6,675 bases of DNA from Thermocrinis sp. (GCA_009903855.1 WYEK01000060.1:1-6675), one strand, 5' to 3'; shown: positions 1 through 5,953, counted from the stretch's first letter. The notes: generated by a model not told the origin, from the sequence alone. Numbers and translations are program-made.

Positions 1-24
1 GAGCTTTCAAGGTATATACTGTGA
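1..24 (+). CDS. 3' end of an upstream gene (partial)
   Basis: The first reading frame is open from the window edge and ends in TGA at 22-24, giving a C-terminus reading ELSRYIL. The A of this stop is also the first base of the ATG of the next gene (TGATG), the classic arrangement of translationally coupled neighbours, which is the main reason to believe it is a real gene end. Seven residues are too few to identify the protein. Confidence 0.4.
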   Translation, partial: ELSRYIL

Positions 25-488
25 TGGATGGATACATTTATAACTTCATAAGGAAGCTGGAGGAGTTGGTGCTGTTGCAGGAAAAATCTGTCAATATCAT
101 CCTGCATGCTAAGAGTATAAAACCCTCCTCCGAGGTTTCTATGCGTATATCCTTTTTTTATTTGGATATATTTGAAATGCTCTCGGAACTTTTAAGCAAC
201 ATAGAATTTTTAGAAGAAGAAAATAAAAAATCCTACCTCTTGGAGCTTGCCTTGGAGTCTCTGTCCTTGACCTTAGTGTCCCTTCCCTTCTTAAGTTCCA
301 TGTCTCCCATGTTTGCAGACAAAGAGCTGGCAAAGGATATAGAGGAGGTGGTGGTTCTGTTGGAGGATATGCTCATGGCGTGGGATGAGGAAAAGTTGAG
401 AATAGCAAGCCAATATATGGCTAAGGTATATCAACTGCTTAGGTATTATCTCTATTCTGCATCCAGATCTTATCAGAACATGAGTTAA
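24..488 (+). CDS. Small all-helical protein of unknown function, possibly flagellar
   Basis: Encodes 154 residues from ATG 24. I chose this over GTG 21 because ATG 24 overlaps the upstream stop as TGATG, with a weak AAGG at 9-12. I do not recognise the family. The sequence is almost entirely predicted helix, rich in Leu, Glu and Ser, with no signal peptide and no convincing membrane segment; residues 71-92 are hydrophobic but broken by Glu and Ser. It is acidic in the middle (EFLEEE at 61-66) and ends in a Tyr-rich helix (about 131-150). Size, helicity and a VLLEDMLMAW stretch (about 111-120) loosely recall FliS/FliT-type export chaperones, and it converges on FliK-like and FlhB-like genes. 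That is suggestive only. It is therefore best called a hypothetical cytoplasmic protein. Its TAA (486-488) interleaves with the stop of the convergent gene. Confidence 0.75.
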   Translation: MDGYIYNFIRKLEELVLLQEKSVNIILHAKSIKPSSEVSMRISFFYLDIFEMLSELLSNIEFLEEENKKSYLLELALESLSLTLVSLPFLSSMSPMFADKELAKDIEEVVVLLEDMLMAWDEEKLRIASQYMAKVYQLLRYYLYSASRSYQNMS

Positions 489-739
489 GTTCTCAACGTC
501 TTTATAAAAACTAAGACCTTTGCCACCGCTCGGTAAAGCTCGGGAGGAATCTCCTCAAAAACCTCCACCCTTATTAAGGCTGATACGAGGTCTTTATCTT
601 CCACTACGGGTATGTTCTTTTCCTTTGCTATTTTTATGATCCTCTCTGCCAACTCACCGTAGCCCTTTGCCAAAACAACGGGTGCGTTGTCCTTCTCCGG
701 GTCATACCTGAGGGCTACCGCCTTTTTTCTCTCCTCCAT
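485..739 (-). CDS. Stand-alone FlhB C-terminal-domain protein (FlhX/YlqH type)
   Basis: An 84-residue protein that matches the cytoplasmic C-terminal domain of the flagellar export-gate protein FlhB. The hallmark VALRYDPEKDNAP lies at residues 8-20, followed by VVLAKG (21-26), the AERIIKIAKEKNIPVVED helix-strand (31-48), and IPPELYRAVAKVL (64-76). Full-length FlhB is about 350 residues with four membrane helices and cleaves itself at an Asn-Pro-Thr-His site just before this region. Here the membrane part is absent and the protein starts with MEERKK in place of that site. Such proteins (FlhB2/FlhX, COG2257, Bacillus YlqH) are known and can stand in for the cleaved C-terminal piece of FlhB in substrate switching. 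It starts 1 nt after the stop of the FliK-like gene, so translation is surely coupled. A complete flhB is expected elsewhere in the genome. Confidence 0.9.
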   Translation of the reverse strand: MEERKKAVALRYDPEKDNAPVVLAKGYGELAERIIKIAKEKNIPVVEDKDLVSALIRVEVFEEIPPELYRAVAKVLVFIKTLRT

Positions 740-740
740 T

Positions 741-2174
741 TCAAACCACCAAATATAAATTTGCTTCGTAAAAATGTTCCTTCAAAACCTCTTTCAAAGA
801 TTGAGAAGAAGACAGTAGGTTTAGCTTTAAATCCCTGAGCTGTAGATCCTCCTCTTTAAGCATGCTTTCCAACAAGGCTTTTCCTTCCTCCATCTTTCTG
901 TAAAAAAGCTCGCTGTTGGTGTATAAGTTCAAGCTTATGGCTTTTACCCTTTCCGTCTTCGGGCTTGAGAGGAAGGCACTTACGAAACCTTCTGGATAGT
1001 TTAGGTTTATAAAAACTCTGTATTCGTTCTTTTGCGTCCTTATTAGCATTCCGCCCCTGTGCCCTTCCCACTTAAAAGGTAGCACCACCGTGCCCTCATT
1101 GACCATGAACCTCTGCATCTGAGAGATGGTGTTTAACTGCTGGAGCCATACAAGACCATCCTTCTCTATCCTCTCCCTAAAGGGCAAAAGTCTTCTACCC
1201 TCTTCCATAAAGCTCTCAAGCCTTCTATGAATTTCTCTAAGCCCACTGGCATCCTTCTTCTCCACTGCTTCAAAAAAGCTTCTGAGAAGATTACCAAGCT
1301 CCTCATCCCTTACCAAAAGGCTAAACTGCCTTAGCCTTTCAAAGGCCAAGCTAAAGCTCTTGCCTGCTGGCGTGTCTTCTATGCTCTTTAGTTCTTTACT
1401 CAAAAGGATCAGGAGAGCATCCTTGTCTCCCTTTTCTAAAGCTTTCAAAATTTCCTTTTTTCCAATACTTTCAACGAACCTCACAAACCGTGTAAATTCC
1501 CAGTGATTTAGGTTCTCAAGATAGAGTGTTCTTAAAAGATTCTCTATCTCCTTTAGGTTCTCTGTTCTTTTTAGCACCATCCCAAACAGCTGGTCTATAG
1601 TTTTTATGTCCTTAACCTCTCCACCATGAATTTGCCCCGCTAAGTTAAAGATATTACTGAGCAGTTGTGCCTTTGTGTCCTCAAGAATGCTTTTCAAATC
1701 TACCTTTCCTGTAAAGAAGTCCAACAGTTTTCTTTCGTAAAAAAGCCCAGAGTTCTTTACCAGTGCTTGGAGTTTTTGTAAGTCCAAGTTTATGGGTGGT
1801 TCTTCCTGAAAATCAACCACAAACTGTAAAGCCTGTTCTATGTTTAACCTTCTTTGTAGGGATACAATCTTCAAGGTAATTGGGTTTTTACCCTCAAGCA
1901 TCAGCTTTAACTGATCTCCCTCCTTTATTTCAAGGTCAGACAGATTCTCTGCAACAAGCTCTTGGTTGTTTAGCATCACCCTTAGGGTTCTACCTTGGGT
2001 TTGGACCACGCGCCCTTCCAAGATTGTGCCCTCAGAAAAAGCATCAAAGAGGGCTTGCGGAACAGTGCTCAGAAGCTTTAAGCTCATCTGCTTGCTGATG
2101 TTCTCCGCTTTTAGCCCTTGGGCGGTCTCCAAAGCGTGCTGTAAAAATACTCCCTCTATACGACGAATTTCCAT
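741..2174 (-). CDS. FliK-like flagellar hook-length control family protein (YlqG-like)
   Basis: Encodes 477 residues. An N-terminal helical tail (1-45) precedes a beta-rich module (about 48-106) with a GTILEGRVVQ start and the NLSDLEIKEGDQLKL motif of a small barrel. A long helical middle follows; NSGLFYERKLLDFF at 141-154 recalls the SGLFYE motif of many FliK-family proteins. The C-terminal domain (about 360-477), containing LPFKWEGHRGGMLIR, a run of strands and a final helix, has the layout of the FliK C-terminal domain that contacts FlhB. There is no signal peptide or membrane helix, as expected for a protein used at the cytoplasmic export gate or secreted through it. Pairing with a stand-alone FlhB tail 1 nt downstream supports the assignment, as in Bacillus ylqG-ylqH. 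Whether it measures hook length is not shown; it may be a paralogue. ATG 2174 lies 3 nt after the ROK kinase stop, with AAGG in between. Confidence 0.75.
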   Translation of the reverse strand: MEIRRIEGVFLQHALETAQGLKAENISKQMSLKLLSTVPQALFDAFSEGTILEGRVVQTQGRTLRVMLNNQELVAENLSDLEIKEGDQLKLMLEGKNPITLKIVSLQRRLNIEQALQFVVDFQEEPPINLDLQKLQALVKNSGLFYERKLLDFFTGKVDLKSILEDTKAQLLSNIFNLAGQIHGGEVKDIKTIDQLFGMVLKRTENLKEIENLLRTLYLENLNHWEFTRFVRFVESIGKKEILKALEKGDKDALLILLSKELKSIEDTPAGKSFSLAFERLRQFSLLVRDEELGNLLRSFFEAVEKKDASGLREIHRRLESFMEEGRRLLPFRERIEKDGLVWLQQLNTISQMQRFMVNEGTVVLPFKWEGHRGGMLIRTQKNEYRVFINLNYPEGFVSAFLSSPKTERVKAISLNLYTNSELFYRKMEEGKALLESMLKEEDLQLRDLKLNLLSSSQSLKEVLKEHFYEANLYLVV

Positions 2175-2177
2175 ACC

Positions 2178-3041
2178 TTAAAGATCGTCCCTTAAGGCAA
2201 GTGCTAAAGCCCCCCGTGCCATACAAAATTCACCACACCCAGAAAACCTAACCCTCAGACACTTAGAGGGCAAACTTTCCACCGCGTCCTTTAGCCTGAC
2301 CTCTAAATCTCCCAAAAACTCCCTAAGTTGGTCTATCAACCCCCCACCAAGCACCACCAAATCAGGGTTAAGAATATGAACCGCGTTCATCAACCCCAAA
2401 ACAAGGTATTCTTTAAAGGCCTCCACACTTTTTAGGGCTTCCTTTTCTCCATCCTTTGCCCTCTGGACGATCTGATAATCTTTCAGCTTCCTTCCAGAAA
2501 AAACTTCATACAACCTCTCTAAACCATAGGAGGAGCAGTATGCCTCCAAACAGCCCCTTCTACCGCAATTGCAGAGAAAACCTCCCTTTTCCACTATATG
2601 ATGTCCCAGCTCCAAGGCACTACCACAGCTACCCAAAAATACCTTTCCTTCATAGACAAAGCCCGCCCCAAGACCGGTGCCAATTGCCACAAGGAGCAAA
2701 CTTTTACTATCCCTATGGTCATAAAACCACTCCCCAAAGGCACCAGCACTCACATCGTTCATAACAACCCCTTCTATTCCTTCCTCTGCCAAAATTTTCC
2801 CCACATCAACCCCATCCAGGGCAGGGATGTTAGGAGACCTATACACCACTCCCTCTAAGGAGGTAAATCCTGCTACCGCCACCCCCACTCTGGACGGTTT
2901 GCCATCCTTTATAACTTCCCTTAGCTTTTTTATAAACTCCCCTTTGTTTTGGGATATATCCCTAACATAGATTTTCTCCCTTCTGCCATCCTCCCAAAGG
3001 ACCTTTATAAAGGTTCCGCCTACATCAACGCCCTTTTTCAT
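2178..3041 (-). CDS. ROK-family sugar kinase (glucokinase-like)
   Basis: Encodes 287 residues, close to the usual 290-320 for ROK kinases without a DNA-binding domain. These enzymes phosphorylate glucose, N-acetylmannosamine or related sugars with ATP in the cytosol. Visible motifs: phosphate-binding GVDVGGTFIKVL (4-15); NDVSAGAFGE (95-104) holding the catalytic Asp at 96; the second phosphate loop GTGLGAG (121-127); ELGHH (144-148); and the ROK zinc site with His147, Cys157, Cys159 and Cys164 in CNCGRRGCLE (157-166). The adenosine-loop LNPDLVVLGGG sits near the C-terminus. There is no N-terminal helix-turn-helix, so it is an enzyme and not a NagC/XylR-type repressor. The exact sugar cannot be read from the sequence. 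The start at ATG 3041 has AAGGG 4-8 nt upstream and lies within the end of the upstream membrane-protein gene (17 nt overlap). Confidence 0.92.
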   Translation of the reverse strand: MKKGVDVGGTFIKVLWEDGRREKIYVRDISQNKGEFIKKLREVIKDGKPSRVGVAVAGFTSLEGVVYRSPNIPALDGVDVGKILAEEGIEGVVMNDVSAGAFGEWFYDHRDSKSLLLVAIGTGLGAGFVYEGKVFLGSCGSALELGHHIVEKGGFLCNCGRRGCLEAYCSSYGLERLYEVFSGRKLKDYQIVQRAKDGEKEALKSVEAFKEYLVLGLMNAVHILNPDLVVLGGGLIDQLREFLGDLEVRLKDAVESLPSKCLRVRFSGCGEFCMARGALALALRDDL

Positions 3042-3438
3042 AGTCCCTTATACCTGTGATCTTGTTTCCCTCAAGGGTAAGCTCCAGGACCAGCTTTCTT
3101 TCCATACCCTTTACCTTTTTTCCATAAAACAGAATTGCCTTTCCCTCTTCAAGCTCTTTTTTTCTTAGCTCAAAACCCTCTTGGCTTATCCTTTGGCATA
3201 GGGCTGTAAGCCTTTCCAAATTCTCTCCGTCTTCCACTGTTAGCCCCTTTGGACCATCCAAGGTGCATTTGCCCTCTTTGAAGTATTCCACCACAGCGTC
3301 CACTAACTCATCCTCCATAGGCTGGTCTGACTTGTATATGATGAAGGCTATAATGAGAGGGTAAAGAATGGAGAACAAAACTATGGAGCCCAAAAGCACA
3401 TCTTCAATCTTGATTTCTTTAAGTTTTCTCAAAGCCAT
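3025..3438 (-). CDS. Small single-pass membrane protein of unknown function
   Basis: Encodes 137 residues from ATG 3438, chosen because AGAGG at 3444-3448 sits 5 nt upstream; an in-frame TTG at 3456 is possible but has no ribosome site. A basic N-terminus (MALRKLKEIK) leads into one strong membrane helix (about 14-36), followed by a charged alpha/beta domain of about 100 residues with a Cys at 58 and one at 81. By the positive-inside rule the soluble part should lie outside the cytoplasm. No family is recognised; the compact C-terminal domain (KAILFYG, RKLVLELTLEGNKITGI strands) resembles a small sensor or lipoprotein-like beta domain, but this is only a shape argument. It overlaps the end of corA by 10 nt and the start of the ROK kinase gene by 17 nt, so it is embedded in the operon and likely expressed with both. 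Confidence 0.8.
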   Translation of the reverse strand: MALRKLKEIKIEDVLLGSIVLFSILYPLIIAFIIYKSDQPMEDELVDAVVEYFKEGKCTLDGPKGLTVEDGENLERLTALCQRISQEGFELRKKELEEGKAILFYGKKVKGMERKLVLELTLEGNKITGIRDYEKGR

Positions 3439-4370
3439 CCCTTCCTCTTTACCCAAAAGATGAGGACTACCGTGGTTATAACCATCAGGGCAAGGGAATA
3501 AACATAGCCGTACTTCCAGTGAAGCTCTGGCATGTTTTCAAAGTTCATGCCAAAGATACTTGCTATGAGTGTTGCGGGCAGGAAGATGGTTGCCAAAACT
3601 GTAAAGACCTTTACCGCTTCGTTCTGCCTTATGTTTATAAGACCTATCAGTGTATTCTGTATGCTGTCTATTTTGTCCATGTAAAAGGATGTGTAATCCA
3701 AGAGTGTATGGAGGTCCTCAAGGATCACCTTTACCTCTCTTTTGGTTTGGGCGTTGATCTTTGGGCTCTTTACAAAGTGGGAGAGAATTCTGAGCTTTTC
3801 GTTTATTGTCTCCCTTAGGGTTATGTTCAGCTCGTCGTAGTAGGATATATCTTTTATGATCTCCTCCGTTTGCTCTTCAAAGACCTCCTTCCGGAGGTTT
3901 CTTATACGCCTTCCGAGGATCTCAAGCCTATCTCCTATTCTATCCACCTCTATGTGTATGATCTGTGAGAACATCTCCTCTGGAAATTGGAAGACGAGCC
4001 TTTGAACTTCAACCCTTCTCTGAAAGATCAGAAGGGTCGGTATATCTCTGTATCTGATGGTCACCATAAACCTACCCTTGAGGAAGAAAAAGACAGGCTC
4101 CACCAGTATGTCTTCCTTTTGTTGAATGACAAAAGAGAAACTCATAAAGATCTTTTCACCTTCCTCCCTGTATTTACTGCTTATCTCTATGTCTCCAAAG
4201 ACCTCCCTCGGTGGCATTTCAAAGTCAACTGCACTCTTAAGCCAGAGGATCTCCTCCTCCGTTGGTTTTTCCACGTCAATCCATAGAATTCTGTCTTTTG
4301 GGATCGTTCCAAACTCATCCACCGAGTGCTCTGTAAACCCAAAGGCTGAACTGGCGTATATTTTTATCAT
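3429..4370 (-). CDS. corA: CorA-type Mg2+/Co2+ transport protein
   Basis: Encodes 313 residues from ATG 4370. CorA forms a pentameric inner-membrane channel that takes up Mg2+ (and Co2+/Ni2+), gated by the ion itself. The signature GMN is at 274-276 at the end of the first membrane helix (about 254-273), followed by NFENMPEL and the second helix (about 288-307) with a basic KRKGWL tail. The large N-terminal cytoplasmic part has the alpha/beta domain (about 1-135), then the long coiled stalk helices (about 135-250) rich in Arg/Glu heptads. Length is typical (310-350). An in-frame TTG at 4388 would add six residues but lacks a ribosome site. The ATG also lacks one, and a TAAAAT at 4379-4384 on the minus strand ends 8 nt before it, so the mRNA may be nearly leaderless. 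It is the first gene of the minus-strand operon. Substrate choice among divalent metals cannot be told here. Confidence 0.93.
   Translation of the reverse strand: MIKIYASSAFGFTEHSVDEFGTIPKDRILWIDVEKPTEEEILWLKSAVDFEMPPREVFGDIEISSKYREEGEKIFMSFSFVIQQKEDILVEPVFFFLKGRFMVTIRYRDIPTLLIFQRRVEVQRLVFQFPEEMFSQIIHIEVDRIGDRLEILGRRIRNLRKEVFEEQTEEIIKDISYYDELNITLRETINEKLRILSHFVKSPKINAQTKREVKVILEDLHTLLDYTSFYMDKIDSIQNTLIGLINIRQNEAVKVFTVLATIFLPATLIASIFGMNFENMPELHWKYGYVYSLALMVITTVVLIFWVKRKGWL
3439..3449 (-). promoter_or_regulatory. Ribosome binding site for the small membrane protein gene
   Basis: On the minus strand AAGAGGAAGGG runs directly into ATG 3438, with AGAGG 5 nt from the start codon. It lies inside the last codons of corA and decides the start in favour of ATG 3438 over TTG 3456. 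Confidence 0.7.
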
Positions 4371-4411
4371 CAAAGAATATTTTAACAACCTTAGACTATA
4401 ATTTAAAAGTT
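4371..4411. promoter_or_regulatory. 41-bp divergent promoter region between corA and the oxidoreductase gene
   Basis: An AT-rich gap between two divergent starts must hold both promoters. On the plus strand TATAAT (4397-4402) ends 9 nt before ATG 4412. On the minus strand TAAAAT (4384-4379) ends 8 nt before ATG 4370. Neither has a good -35 hexamer at 16-18 nt spacing, and neither gene has a Shine-Dalgarno. The two transcripts would start close to their ATGs. The assignments are pattern-based. Confidence 0.5.
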
Positions 4412-5149
4412 ATGGAAAATGAAAAGTTACCCGTAATTGAGTTTGAGTCCCAAGTAATAGAGATTAAAACAGAAACTCCCACTACAAAAACTTTAGTGTT
4501 TGATATATCGGACATAGATTTTAACTTTTACCCTGGGCAGTATGTGATGCTGCAGGTGCCCTACCCACCAACCGGTGAAATTCTAAAAAGGGCTTACTCC
4601 ATAGCCAGCCCACCCACCCAAAAAGACAAACTTGAGCTTACTATAAAGCGCACACCCCAAGGTAGGGCATCGGTAGTGCTAACGCAGGAGGTGAAGATAG
4701 GAGACAGGTTCAAGATAAAGGGACCCTACGGAAAGTTTGTATGGCTTCCCCAGATGTCCAAGAGCATAGTTCTAATAGGTGCAGGCAGTGGTATTGTGCC
4801 CCTAATGTGCATGCTAAGGTTCATAAAAAGTGCCCAGCTTTGGGATGTTTCTGCGGTACTCCTATACTCAAACACCTACTACGAAGAGATCATATACCGA
4901 GAGGAGCTTGATAAACTCTCTGAGCTCCCAAACATAAAGGTGGTGCATACCCTAACAAGGGAAAGACCGGAACATTGGAAGGGCTACACAGGAAGGATAA
5001 ACAAAGATATGATCTTAAGGGAAGTTCCCAACCCACAGGATCAGCTTTACTACCTCTGCGGACCACCTGCCTTTGTGGATGATATGGCTTCCATCTTGGA
5101 AGAGCTTGGTGTGGAAAAGGACAGAATAAAGAAGGAGAAGTATGATTAA
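4412..5149 (+). CDS. FAD/NAD(P)-binding oxidoreductase of the ferredoxin reductase type
   Basis: Encodes 245 residues. A beta-barrel FAD domain (about 8-112) carries PGQY (41-44), RAYSIAS (60-66; the RxYS flavin motif) and GPYG (104-107). A nucleotide-binding domain follows with GAGSGIVPLM (123-132), a THTLTRE-like strand (VVHTLTRE, 177-184) and CGPP (216-219), the cysteine motif next to the nicotinamide and flavin. It ends KKEKYD, an aromatic near the C-terminus as in reductases that stack a residue over the flavin. There is no 2Fe-2S or globin domain, so it is a minimal electron-transfer flavoprotein moving electrons between NAD(P)H and a ferredoxin or other separate partner in the cytosol. 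The partner and direction are not visible; no ferredoxin or oxygenase gene is adjacent. It is divergent from corA, and its upstream sequence suggests a leaderless start at ATG 4412. Confidence 0.88.
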   Translation: MENEKLPVIEFESQVIEIKTETPTTKTLVFDISDIDFNFYPGQYVMLQVPYPPTGEILKRAYSIASPPTQKDKLELTIKRTPQGRASVVLTQEVKIGDRFKIKGPYGKFVWLPQMSKSIVLIGAGSGIVPLMCMLRFIKSAQLWDVSAVLLYSNTYYEEIIYREELDKLSELPNIKVVHTLTRERPEHWKGYTGRINKDMILREVPNPQDQLYYLCGPPAFVDDMASILEELGVEKDRIKKEKYD

Positions 5150-5160
5150 CGAAATTTTAA

Positions 5161-5206
5161 TGAAATTTTCATCTGTGGTTTGTTATAATAACCTATTGAT
5201 AACCAC
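5161..5206 (+). promoter_or_regulatory. Putative promoter and palindromic operator of the OmpA-like gene
   Basis: TATAAT at 5184-5189 is a consensus -10 box, 33 nt upstream of ATG 5223. It lies within the palindrome GTTAT-A-ATAAC (5182-5192). A second palindrome of the same form, TGAAA-T-TTTCA (5161-5171), covers the expected -35 position, where no consensus hexamer is seen. GTGGTT (5175-5180) and AACCAC (5201-5206) flank the -10 as an inverted pair. A separate promoter here means the gene need not depend on transcription from the oxidoreductase gene. Confidence 0.5.
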
Positions 5207-5207
5207 G

Positions 5208-5217
5208 AAAGGAGGTG
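5208..5217 (+). promoter_or_regulatory. Strong Shine-Dalgarno of the OmpA-like gene
   Basis: AAAGGAGGTG, continuing to AT, matches the 16S rRNA 3' end almost completely and ends 5 nt before ATG 5223. It is the best ribosome site in the window and fixes this start against the longer open frame that begins at 5142 inside the previous gene. It predicts high protein output, as expected for an abundant envelope protein. Confidence 0.9.
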
Positions 5218-5222
5218 ATATC

Positions 5223-5888
5223 ATGAAGAAGAGCCTTTTAGCCCTTTCTTTACTTGGAGGGGTCGTGTTCGCTCAAGATAAGCCTTTAGACCCATGCGGT
5301 AGCCCCAAGGAGGTATTTTCAAAGTATCTCTTGGACCAATGCTACAAGGGATACTTTGACGCCATAATGGAGGCTAAGAAGAACGCCGACGAAGCCATAA
5401 AGCTAGCAAGGGAAGCCAACAACAAGGTAGGCGACTTGGAAAAGAGGGTTTCCTCCCTTGAAAAAACTGCAGATGACCACGAAAGAAGAATAAGGGCTTT
5501 GGAAGGTAGAAAGCCAGAGGCACCTCAGCCAAAAACCGAAGGTGTGGGTCCTTACAAGTGGCAGTTGGAGGAAGTGAGTACTGTGCACTTTGATTTTAAC
5601 AAGTTCAACATAAAGAAGTCCGAAGCAAAGAAATTGGATGAGATAGCGGGCAAAATAAGGGAATCTGGTAAAGAGGTTTTGGTAGTTGGCTTTGCAGACA
5701 AAAGAGGAACATCTAACTATAACTTTAACCTTTCTATGTGGAGAGCACAAATGACCGCCAGCTACCTTGCCAAGAAGGGTGTTGATATAGGAAAGATAAG
5801 GGTAGCTGCCTACGGTAAGGAAGTAGCAGACCTGCTCGGTAAAGACTTTAAAGCTCAAAGGGCTGTGAAAATATTCCTCGTTTATTAA
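5223..5888 (+). CDS. Secreted OmpA-domain periplasmic protein (peptidoglycan binding)
   Basis: Encodes 221 residues. A Sec signal peptide (MKKSLLALSLLGGVVFA) is likely cut by signal peptidase I after residue 17 (VFA|QDK). There is no lipobox Cys, so it is not a Pal-type lipoprotein despite its size. Cys25 and Cys40 near the mature N-terminus could form a disulfide. Residues about 45-95 form a charged coiled coil (heptads such as VGDLEKRVSSLEK), followed by a short Pro-rich linker (about 96-110). The OmpA C-terminal domain (about 118-221) has VHFDFNKFNI, GFADKRGTSNYN (156-167) with the peptidoglycan-contacting Asp159, LSMWRAQ with Arg174, and a closing strand KIFLVY. The family binds diaminopimelate of the cell wall and tethers it to the envelope. 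Here the anchor may be oligomerisation through the coiled coil or an outer-membrane partner. There is no beta-barrel. Start chosen from the strong Shine-Dalgarno. Confidence 0.88.
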   Translation: MKKSLLALSLLGGVVFAQDKPLDPCGSPKEVFSKYLLDQCYKGYFDAIMEAKKNADEAIKLAREANNKVGDLEKRVSSLEKTADDHERRIRALEGRKPEAPQPKTEGVGPYKWQLEEVSTVHFDFNKFNIKKSEAKKLDEIAGKIRESGKEVLVVGFADKRGTSNYNFNLSMWRAQMTASYLAKKGVDIGKIRVAAYGKEVADLLGKDFKAQRAVKIFLVY

Positions 5889-5896
5889 TCACCCGC

Positions 5897-5920
5897 GGGG
5901 GCATTCTCCCCCTCCTTTTC
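5897..5920 (+). terminator. Probable intrinsic terminator after the OmpA-like gene
   Basis: GGGGG (5897-5901) pairs with CCCCC (5908-5912) across a 6-nt loop, followed by a pyrimidine tail TCCTTTTC (5913-5920). It lies 9 nt after the stop codon and before the lepA promoter. The stem is short but all G-C, and the tail is only partly T, so efficiency is uncertain. Confidence 0.6.
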
Positions 5921-5926
5921 TACATC

Positions 5927-5953
5927 TTGATAGTCCTACCATTCCCTTATAAT
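5927..5953 (+). promoter_or_regulatory. Putative lepA promoter
   Basis: TTGATA (5927-5932) and TATAAT (5948-5953) form a near-consensus sigma-70-type pair with a short 15-nt spacer. A start site about 7 nt past the -10 would fall around 5960, leaving a leader of only about 4 nt before ATG 5964. No Shine-Dalgarno is present, so lepA is predicted to be translated from a leaderless or nearly leaderless mRNA. Confidence 0.6.

Noticed and set aside
24..488. Calling the first gene fliS or fliT
   Set aside because: Only size, helicity and a short weak resemblance support it, which is not enough for a name.
481..495. TGAG...CTCA inverted repeat as a bidirectional terminator
   Set aside because: The stem is only 4 bp and has no T-run on either side, too weak for a terminator in a thermophile.
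2178..3041. ROK transcriptional repressor (NagC/XylR type)
   Set aside because: The protein begins directly with the phosphate-binding motif and has no N-terminal helix-turn-helix domain.
3881..3900. Hairpin ACCTCC-TTCC-GGAGGT, containing an SD-like AAGGAGGT on the minus strand
   Set aside because: It lies in the middle of the CorA coding region (the RKEV codons) with no start codon of a gene following it. It is best explained by codon content.
4371..4388. TTG 4388 as the corA start
   Set aside because: Its AAGG is directly adjacent to the TTG, too close to act as a ribosome site, and the six extra residues add nothing seen in the family.
5142..5222. In-frame N-terminal extension of the OmpA-like protein from ATG 5142
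   Set aside because: It begins inside the oxidoreductase gene, has no ribosome site, covers the promoter region, and would bury the clear signal peptide that starts at 5223.
5403..5858. 151-codon open frame on the minus strand opposite the OmpA-like gene
   Set aside because: It lies wholly within a well-supported gene, its Cys/Phe-rich product has no recognisable domain, and no ribosome site precedes it.
5223..5888. Pal (peptidoglycan-associated lipoprotein)
   Set aside because: The first cysteine is at residue 25, after the AxA-type cleavage site, with no lipobox. The coiled coil is also unlike Pal.
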